A stretch of 64,000 nucleotides of DNA. Source: Streptomyces malachitofuscus (GTDB taxonomy: Bacteria > Actinomycetota > Actinomycetes > Streptomycetales > Streptomycetaceae). Below the pieces are notes generated by a model that was not told the DNA's origin, made no database searches, and saw only the letters and a list, made by a program, of their open reading frames with translations. The DNA lies in NCBI RefSeq assembly GCF_014650055.1, contig NZ_BMUF01000004.1, forward strand, positions 322,297 through 386,296. The letters are read 5' to 3'. How positions within the stretch are numbered: the first letter of the stretch is position 1; each line of letters starts with the position of its first letter. Made by a program: the position numbers and the translations under genes. Positions 58,640-64,000 of the stretch are shown piece by piece.

Positions 58640-59302
58640 ATGAGGGTTCTGGTAGTTGAAGACCACCACGTGCTGGCACGCACGATCGCCACCGGTCTGC
58701 GCCGCGCCTCGATGGCCGTGGACGTCGTGGGCTCGGGAGACGAAGCGGAGCAGCGCTGTCTGCTCACCGACTACGACGTGCTGGTCCTGGACCGCGACCT
58801 GCCGGTGATGAGCGGCGACGAGGTCTGCCGGCGGCTGCGCGAGCTCGAGGACCCTCCGCGCATTCTCATGCTGACGGCGGCCGCCTCGATCGAGGACAAG
58901 GTGTACGGCCTCGACCGGCTGGGCGCCGACGACTACCTGGCCAAGCCGTTCGACTTCGCCGAGCTGGTGGCCCGGATCCGCGCGCTCGCCCGTCGCACCC
59001 CCAAGCCGCCGCCCGTCGTCCTGCACCACGAGGGGATCTCGCTGGACCGGGCCAGACGCGAAACCCGGGTGCACGGGCGTCCGGTGGACCTGACGCCGAA
59101 GGAGTTCGCCGTACTGCAGACGCTGATGGAGGCTCGCGGCCGGGCGGTGCCGCACCGCGAACTGGTCCGCACCATATGGGACGAGAACCTCGACCCGCGC
59201 ACCAGCGCCGTCAGGGCCACGGTCAGCCGGCTGCGCGCCAAGCTGGGCGGCCCGGACACGATCCTCGCCGACACCGGGCAGGGCTACCGGTTGTGCGACT
59301 GA
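58640..59302 (+). CDS. OmpR/PhoB-type response regulator
   Basis: A 220-aa regulator. Receiver: MRVLVVEDHHVLARTIATGLRRASMAVDVVGSGDEA, phospho-acceptor Asp in VLVLDRDLPVMSGDEV near 50, ILMLTAAAS (Thr), DYLAKPFDFAEL (Lys). DNA-binding winged helix: DLTPKEFAVLQTLMEARGRAVPHRELVRTIWDENLD, RATVSRLRAKLGGPDTILADTGQGYRL. It starts at ATG 58640; an ATG at 58631 adds MAL. It overlaps the histidine kinase gene by 10 nt. Confidence 0.92.
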   Translation: MRVLVVEDHHVLARTIATGLRRASMAVDVVGSGDEAEQRCLLTDYDVLVLDRDLPVMSGDEVCRRLRELEDPPRILMLTAAASIEDKVYGLDRLGADDYLAKPFDFAELVARIRALARRTPKPPPVVLHHEGISLDRARRETRVHGRPVDLTPKEFAVLQTLMEARGRAVPHRELVRTIWDENLDPRTSAVRATVSRLRAKLGGPDTILADTGQGYRLCD

Positions 59303-60591
59303 ACCCGCTCCGGCCCGGCCCGCGCGCCGCCCTCGCCCGGTGCGGATCGCGCGTACGCGCGCGCCTGCCGTTCCGCGCCCGGCTGGCGGCGGCCATCGGG
59401 GGGCTGTTCCTGCTGGCCGGTGCCGGCCTGCTGGCCTTCGTCGTGCTGCTCGCCCGGTACGGGACGGCGCAGGAGGTGCAGGGCATGCGGATCACTCCGC
59501 TGCCGCCCGGCTCGAGTGCGTACGGGGCGGTCCGGTCGGCGCCCGCATCCGGACGCGTCCAACAGCTCCCCACGGGTGGCGACGTCGGCGAGGGCATCGC
59601 GGTCCAGCAGACGGACTGGACCATCCGGGCCGTCCAGGACACCGCCCTGCAGCAGATGCTGCTCTGGTCGGGGGTCGGACTGGTCATCATGGCCCTGCTC
59701 GCGGCCGCCACCGGCTGGTGGCTGGCCGGGCGCGCGCTGAGGCCGATCTCCGTGATGACCGAGACCGCGCGCCGCATCGGCGACCTGAACCTTCACGAAC
59801 GCCTGGCGCTCACCGGCCCGGACGACGAGCTGCACCGCCTCGCCGACACGCTGGACGGCATGCTCGACCGGCTGCAGAAGGCGTTCGACAGCCAGCGCCG
59901 CTTCGTCGCCAACGCCTCGCACGAGCTGCGTACCCCGCTCGCCGTTCAGCGCAGCAGCCTGGAGGTGGGGCTGGCCGATCCCCTGCCCGAGGGCCTGGCC
60001 GAGGTGCGCGAGGACCTGCTGGCCGCCAACCGTGACGCGGAGAAGCTGATCGCCGCGCTGCTGCTGCTGGCCCGCAGCGACCGGGGCCCGGCGGAGACCG
60101 AGCAGGTGGACCTGGCGGCACTGGCCCGGCAGTCGGTCGCCGCGCAGTCCGCCCAGGCCAGGGAACACGAAGTGACGGTGGACGTGGCGGTGCACGGACC
60201 GCCCACGGCCGTCGACGGCGACCCGGTGCTGCTCCGTCACCTGATCGGCAATCTGCTCGGCAACGCCATCCGCTACAACCACCCGGGCGGCCGGGTCCTC
60301 CTGACCTTGGAATGCCGCTCCCTCACCGTCACCAACACCGGCCCCGAGGTACCTGCCGACCGCCTGGACGACCTCTTCGAACCCTTCCGCCGGCTGGCCC
60401 GGGACCGTGTCGGCCACCACGCCGGCCACGGCCTCGGCCTGTCCATCGTGCGCTCCATCGCCGACGCCCACGGAGCGGCGCTGAGCGCGACGCCCGGCCC
60501 GCAAGGAGGCCTGTGCATCGAGGTGGGCTTCCCGGACGCGCCGGACCCGCGCGGACGGGGGCCGAACGGGTCAGCTCCGGGTGCACCCTGA
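59293..60591 (+). CDS. Sensor histidine kinase
   Basis: A 432-aa kinase. TM1 at about 35-55 (LAAAIGGLFLLAGAGLLAFVVLLA), a short 65-residue external domain, TM2 at about 118-140 (MLLWSGVGLVIMALLAAATGWWLA), HAMP, H box FVANASHELRTPLAVQRSSLE, N box HLIGNLLGNAIRYNHPGG, G1 VTNTGPEVPADRL and G2 GHGLGLSIVRSI. The GTG at 59293 overlaps the response regulator. It likely senses a peptide or envelope signal for the divergent ABC transporter. Confidence 0.9.
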   Translation: MRLNPLRPGPRAALARCGSRVRARLPFRARLAAAIGGLFLLAGAGLLAFVVLLARYGTAQEVQGMRITPLPPGSSAYGAVRSAPASGRVQQLPTGGDVGEGIAVQQTDWTIRAVQDTALQQMLLWSGVGLVIMALLAAATGWWLAGRALRPISVMTETARRIGDLNLHERLALTGPDDELHRLADTLDGMLDRLQKAFDSQRRFVANASHELRTPLAVQRSSLEVGLADPLPEGLAEVREDLLAANRDAEKLIAALLLLARSDRGPAETEQVDLAALARQSVAAQSAQAREHEVTVDVAVHGPPTAVDGDPVLLRHLIGNLLGNAIRYNHPGGRVLLTLECRSLTVTNTGPEVPADRLDDLFEPFRRLARDRVGHHAGHGLGLSIVRSIADAHGAALSATPGPQGGLCIEVGFPDAPDPRGRGPNGSAPGAP

Positions 60592-60615
60592 CGGACCCGG
60601 TTCGAGTCTGTGGTC

Positions 60616-62070
60616 ATGAGCCTCCGTCCCTGGGTCGTCGTGGAGCCGCCGGACAGCCGTGGTCTTCGCCGCGTCACTGTCGGCGGCGAGACGGTCGGCA
60701 GTGCCTGGTCACTGCGCGAGCTGCGCAGACTACTGGGCCGGCGCGGTTACCCGGCGGACATGGATCTGGACGATCGGGCGTCCGTGCGCTGGAGCGGGGG
60801 TGACAGCAGAACCTGGCCGGACCGCCCGTGGAGAAGGCGCTCGATCATGGTCCTCATGACGGCCGGGCTGCTCGTCTCCATGATTTTCAACGTACTCATC
60901 GGATGGCCGGACGCCTCGGGAGCACTGACCTTCGCACAACGCATCACGGGCGTGATGTTCGTCCTGTCGGGCGTGGTGCTGGCCGGTGCGGCGATCGCCG
61001 CATTCGACTACTGGGGGAGGCGGCAGTTCAGGGCCTCCGGAGCGGTCACCCTGCTCGGCGTCTTCATTGTGCTGGCCACCGACGGCCTCCTTCTTTCGCT
61101 CTGGTTCGAGGAGAGGGAGTACACACGCCATCTGCTTGTCTACCTGCCCGCTCTGTGCTGGTCCATATGGGCGCTGTTCCTTCTGGTGCGCCGAAAGTCG
61201 TGGAAGGGGATGCCGCATCCCAAGAAGTTCGCTGCCGGAGTCGTCGCCACGACACTCCTGACGGCAGTCAGCCTCGCGTATTCCACTATGTACCAGCCGG
61301 CGGCCGCCCCCATGCATTTCACTTTGAAGGCGAAGTTCGGCAAGGCATGGGAGGACAAGAATCTTCCCTTTGTGCATGTCCCGCTGACGCTTTACATGAA
61401 GAATACTGGTGGAATTCCGGTGTACATCATCAACGACATCTACACGGTACGCGGCAGGATCGCCCTGTATTCCACGGGGAAGGACGATCTGTTGACGGAG
61501 TGGAGGGAGAGCGTGGAACAGCAGGGTGTGGGCGAGGGTGAGGCCGAGCGTTACGTCGACAATCTTGAGTACACCACGATAAGCAGTGGAAGGTTCTACG
61601 ACCTCGGCAGCTCGCTCGACGTGGGGCAGGAGTACGCTTCGCAGCGCGTGATCCAGCTCCCCAGAAACGTCGGGTACGACACCGTGCGGGTCGAACTGCA
61701 GATCGCGTACATGAGGAAGGACCGCGGGAGGCTCGACGTGGCGGAATTCAGATCCGCTCACCGTTCGTGGAACGAGCATGCCGGGCCGTACTTCTGCGAG
61801 CCGGCGGTCTGCGGGGGGCAGCTCATATACCGCGGGAGAGTGCGGCACAACAACAATCTGATCAACGTCACGCGCAGGCCGCGCTATGTAACGGCTGTCT
61901 GGTCCCCGGGAGACGAGTTCATATCCTCGATCTCGTCCGTCCCCTTCAATTTCTACGCCCTGGGTGACTACTCGGAAGAAAGGAGGGAGCTGGAGAGATA
62001 CGGAGCTGCGAGGGCCAGGGCCGACTCGGAGGTCGCCGTGGCCGAACTGTTGAAATCTGCCGGGATCTGA
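60616..62070 (+). CDS. Uncharacterised membrane protein, five TM helices and a large external domain
   Basis: A 484-aa protein. A cytoplasmic N terminus of about 75 residues (VVVEPPDSRGLRRVTVGGETVGSAWSLRELRRLLGRRGYPADMDL) precedes helices at about 76-96, 110-131, 141-164, 173-192 and 205-226. The remaining roughly 258 residues, presumably outside the membrane, contain FVHVPLTLYMKNTGGIPVYIINDIYTVRGRI and a Cys pair (YFCEPAVCGG). The codon use is slightly less GC-rich than its neighbours, with TTC/TTT and ATA codons, hinting at transfer. No family recognised. Confidence 0.7.
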   Translation: MSLRPWVVVEPPDSRGLRRVTVGGETVGSAWSLRELRRLLGRRGYPADMDLDDRASVRWSGGDSRTWPDRPWRRRSIMVLMTAGLLVSMIFNVLIGWPDASGALTFAQRITGVMFVLSGVVLAGAAIAAFDYWGRRQFRASGAVTLLGVFIVLATDGLLLSLWFEEREYTRHLLVYLPALCWSIWALFLLVRRKSWKGMPHPKKFAAGVVATTLLTAVSLAYSTMYQPAAAPMHFTLKAKFGKAWEDKNLPFVHVPLTLYMKNTGGIPVYIINDIYTVRGRIALYSTGKDDLLTEWRESVEQQGVGEGEAERYVDNLEYTTISSGRFYDLGSSLDVGQEYASQRVIQLPRNVGYDTVRVELQIAYMRKDRGRLDVAEFRSAHRSWNEHAGPYFCEPAVCGGQLIYRGRVRHNNNLINVTRRPRYVTAVWSPGDEFISSISSVPFNFYALGDYSEERRELERYGAARARADSEVAVAELLKSAGI

Positions 62071-62074
62071 CCGG

Positions 62075-63571
62075 TCACCCCCGGCTTCTCGTGGGCCAGT
62101 TGCCCACGGTGATCCCGTCCTCGCTGAGGTACTTGGCGGTCTGCCGACAGGACAGAGCCGACCCTCCCAGAGTTCCGAAGAGTTTGTCGCGCGGTACGAG
62201 CTCGGCGAGCGCTGTGATCAGCGGTACGACTTCGAACGGGCCCTGGGCGTTCTCATTGTTCCGCAGCTGGGCGAGGACGTCGAGCGTCTCGTTGCTCTTC
62301 TCCTTGGCCTTCCAGAAGTCCTTGACGCCTCGGTCCTCCCACTGTGCGGGAACCAGCTTCTCGAGTCCCGCCATGAGGTCGGATTCGCGGGTGGTGTCGA
62401 AGATGGCGCTGGTGCAGAACGCGGCGGCCTTGCCGAGTGACTCCTCCGGGCGCTTCTGCGCCGAGGCGGACTCCTCCTGCTGGTCCCTCATACGGGAGGT
62501 CTTCTCGTCCAGCTCCTTCTCGGCTTCGGCCCGCGCCCCCTGAGACGTCGCCGGATCGCTGACCTTCTTCAGCAGCGCGCTGACCTCCTGTGTGATCTTG
62601 GCAAGGTCTTCGCGTTCCTTCGGCGGGGTCCTGCGGTCCTGCATGATGTCCGCGGAGGAGCTCACCGACAGCAGCGTGTCCGCGACGGCCTGCTGGGAGC
62701 CCGAGCCCTGCGGGGGAGCTCCTCCTCCGTCCGTCGCGCTGTCCGGAGTCCGACCGCTGCTCATCATCGCGGCGTGAGTTGCATCCTTGACGATCGCGAC
62801 CATCCGATCCCACAGCTCTTTCGGGGTATCGGGATCGCAGATGATCTCCATCATGGACGTCATCCGCTTGACCACCAGGATGAGTATGGACCGTTCTTCG
62901 GGCGGCACCCCCGGATCGTTGAACGCCTCGAGTGCCGCGGTGACCTGCTCGACGACGGCGGTCAACTTCTTGCGCAGTTCGGGAGGGGTGTTCGGGTCGT
63001 TGATGGCTTCCAGTGCGGTGGACAGATTCTCCGCGCTTTCGACGATGCCCTGCTTGTCCTGGGGCAGTGACTCAGGAGTGTCGACCGCGGCGACGATGGT
63101 GATCAGTGTGTCCACGGTCGGTGCGAGTTCCTCGGGGACTTGTTCCTTCTCCTCTGTGAGGGTGGTCGTCGCCTCCTCGATCGCCGCCTCCTGGGACTGA
63201 GTGGGGTCGGCCGCTCCCTCTTCCGGGGTCTCGGGCTCGGTGCCTGGCTCCGTCGGCTCAGTGGTGTCAGTTGTCCCGTCCTGCGGCTCGGAAGGTGGAG
63301 TAGTGGGATCCGAGGGCTCCTCGGACTCGGTCGGTGGTCCGGAGTCCTCCGTCGGGGAGGGGGATTCCTCCGGTTCCGTCGTATCGGGCGGCGGCGTGGT
63401 AGGAGGAGACGGCGGAGGCTCGGTGGTCTGAGCCGGTACTCCCGAAGTGTTTCGGTTCGGACTCTGGAAATCCGCCGCCGCGACCGAGAGGCCGGTCGGC
63501 AGCGCGAGCGCCGCAGCCAGAAGGGATGCGTTGGCCGTCCGATAGACATGTCGCCGGGAAATTCTGGCCAT
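62075..63571 (-). CDS. Secreted protein with 27-residue alpha-helical repeats, function unknown
   Basis: A 498-aa secreted protein. Signal region MARISRRHVYRTANASLLAAALALPTGLSVAAA (contains SRR, so Tat is possible). Residues 45-130 are a Pro/Thr/Glu/Ser-rich linker. Residues 187-267 are three tandem 27-residue units of the type LEAxNDPxTPPEfRxxLtxVVxxVTxx; a Gly/Ser-rich insert follows, then two more units at 307-360. The C terminus has a Cys pair (Cys386, Cys475) and an acidic helix. ATG 63571 has GAAGGGAATC upstream. It is convergent with the five-TM gene and downstream of the propeller gene. Confidence 0.7.
   Translation of the reverse strand: MARISRRHVYRTANASLLAAALALPTGLSVAAADFQSPNRNTSGVPAQTTEPPPSPPTTPPPDTTEPEESPSPTEDSGPPTESEEPSDPTTPPSEPQDGTTDTTEPTEPGTEPETPEEGAADPTQSQEAAIEEATTTLTEEKEQVPEELAPTVDTLITIVAAVDTPESLPQDKQGIVESAENLSTALEAINDPNTPPELRKKLTAVVEQVTAALEAFNDPGVPPEERSILILVVKRMTSMMEIICDPDTPKELWDRMVAIVKDATHAAMMSSGRTPDSATDGGGAPPQGSGSQQAVADTLLSVSSSADIMQDRRTPPKEREDLAKITQEVSALLKKVSDPATSQGARAEAEKELDEKTSRMRDQQEESASAQKRPEESLGKAAAFCTSAIFDTTRESDLMAGLEKLVPAQWEDRGVKDFWKAKEKSNETLDVLAQLRNNENAQGPFEVVPLITALAELVPRDKLFGTLGGSALSCRQTAKYLSEDGITVGNWPTRSRG
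62492..62653 (-). repeat. Helical 27-residue repeats, second block (two units)
   Basis: Encodes residues 307-360 of the secreted protein, units D and E (TPPKEREDLAKITQEV and DPATSQGARAEAEKEL). They are diverged copies of the first block. Confidence 0.6.
62771..63013 (-). repeat. Helical 27-residue repeats, first block (three units)
   Basis: Encodes residues 187-267. Units read LEAINDPNTPPELRKKL, LEAFNDPGVPPEERSIL and MEIICDPDTPKELWDRM at their N-terminal ends. The DPxTPPE corner recurs at exact 27-residue spacing, typical of a helical solenoid or bundle. Confidence 0.75.
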
Positions 63572-63628
63572 GATGATTCCCTTCGTGCTTGGCGTCGTCC
63601 GTCCCACCCACCAGGGCGTCCCGGTCAA

Positions 63629-64000
63629 CTAGAACCAGCCGTTGTTCGGGGCGGTCTGCCAGATGTGCCAGAGGGCTCCGTCGAGCCCGCGCACGAACAC
63701 CTGCATCCGGCCGTCGGCGTTGTGCCCGACGACGGGGTCGGTGATGCCGCCGCCGAGGGATTCCCAGCCGCTCCAGCCACTGCTCGGGGCGGTCTGCCGG
63801 ATGTGCCAGAGGGCTCCGTCGAGCCCGCGCACGAACACCTCCATCCGGCCGTCGGCATGGTGCCCGACGACGGGGTCCGTGATGCCGCCGCCCAGCGACG
63901 CCCAGCCGCTCCACCCGCTGTTGGGAGCGGTCTGCCAGATGTGCCAGAGGGCTCCGTCCAGTCCGCGCACGAAGACCTCCAGCCGGCCGTCCGCGTTGGA
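63629..64000 (-). CDS. Lectin-like beta-propeller protein, C-terminal part (cut by window edge)
   Basis: The frame is open from the window end to the stop at 63629-63631 and has at least 123 residues. It consists of nearly identical 46-residue repeats: DGRMEVFVRGLDGALWHI, then TAPSSGWSGWESLGGGITDPVV. This pattern is that of PLL-type (Photorhabdus lectin-like) or tectonin-like seven-bladed propellers that bind fucose or O-methylated sugars. Repeats at the DNA level are nearly identical, so the number of blades may vary. The start and any enzyme domain lie beyond the window. Confidence 0.75.
   Translation of the reverse strand, partial: SNADGRLEVFVRGLDGALWHIWQTAPNSGWSGWASLGGGITDPVVGHHADGRMEVFVRGLDGALWHIRQTAPSSGWSGWESLGGGITDPVVGHNADGRMQVFVRGLDGALWHIWQTAPNNGWF
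63652..64000 (-). repeat. 138-bp tandem repeats in the propeller gene
   Basis: Blocks of 138 bp (46 residues) recur with only a few substitutions; for example the 22-base blocks at 63679, 63817 and 63955 are nearly the same. At least two full and one partial copy are visible. Confidence 0.8.

Noticed and set aside
60590..60615. TPsiC-arm-like GGTTCGAGTC, possible tRNA
   Set aside because: No acceptor, D or anticodon stems pair around it, and it lies directly between two coding regions.
63652..64000. CRISPR-like or satellite repeat
   Set aside because: The 138-bp units are in frame and encode propeller blades; there are no spacers.

Overview
The window looks like part of a Streptomyces (or close actinomycete) chromosome. 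GC content is very high, third codon positions are almost always G or C, and GTG starts and short 4-nt ATGA overlaps are common. It also has actinomycete hallmarks: AurF-type diiron oxygenase, FprB-type reductase, multiple SpoIIE-type PP2C phosphatases, RICIN-tagged secreted enzymes and an AztABCD zinc system. About 70 genes are packed on both strands. No rRNA, tRNA, insertion sequence, prophage or CRISPR array was seen.

Layout. 1-5.6 kb: end of a MerR regulator, a DJ-1/PfpI protein, a cysteine-free L33 ribosomal protein, an FprB-like ferredoxin reductase with an AurF-like diiron oxygenase, and a divergent epoxide hydrolase. 5.6-13.9 kb: two tandem DUF4139 proteins, a ketopantoate-reductase-like protein, small membrane proteins, an ASCH protein, a hydrolase and a DoxX protein. 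14-24.7 kb: secreted carbohydrate enzymes (a GH5 hydrolase, then a sorbosone-dehydrogenase-like protein and a ThuA/DUF1080 protein ending in DNA-identical RICIN domains), with DinB proteins, a methyltransferase, a SnoaL-like protein and TerC between them. 25.3-28.8 kb: a partner-switching signalling group (STAS, HATPase, PAS-GAF-SpoIIE). 29-34.8 kb: stress-type genes (GlsB, hemerythrin, UspA), a DUF1152 protein and a VOC protein with a SoxR-like MerR-type promoter. 35-38.8 kb: a RibD-C reductase, an aldo/keto reductase with a divergent TetR regulator, and an 11-residue-repeat protein.

38.8-43.9 kb is a zinc-acquisition locus: aztA diverges from aztB-aztD-aztC-aztD, with a Zur-like box lying across both start regions. 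44-51.4 kb: a Tat-exported propeller protein, ComB-like phosphatase, SnoaL/PadR/SGNH genes, an APH-like kinase, a TetR/membrane-protein pair sharing a 19-bp inverted repeat, and a small ABC exporter. 51.7-55.1 kb: another SpoIIE phosphatase, GAPDH and a GlxA-type regulator. 55.1-60.6 kb: a MacB-like ABC transporter (two FtsX-type permeases plus ATPase) divergent from its likely two-component system. The right edge (60.6-64 kb) holds three poorly characterised envelope/secreted proteins: a 5-TM protein with a large external domain, a secreted protein with 27-residue helical repeats, and the end of a lectin-like propeller.

The most interesting material is the RICIN-tagged oxidoreductase/ThuA-DUF1080 pair, the apparently leaderless Zur-controlled azt divergon, the diiron oxygenase/reductase/epoxide hydrolase group, and the uncharacterised right-edge cluster. 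All calls are from reading the sequence; no database search was run.
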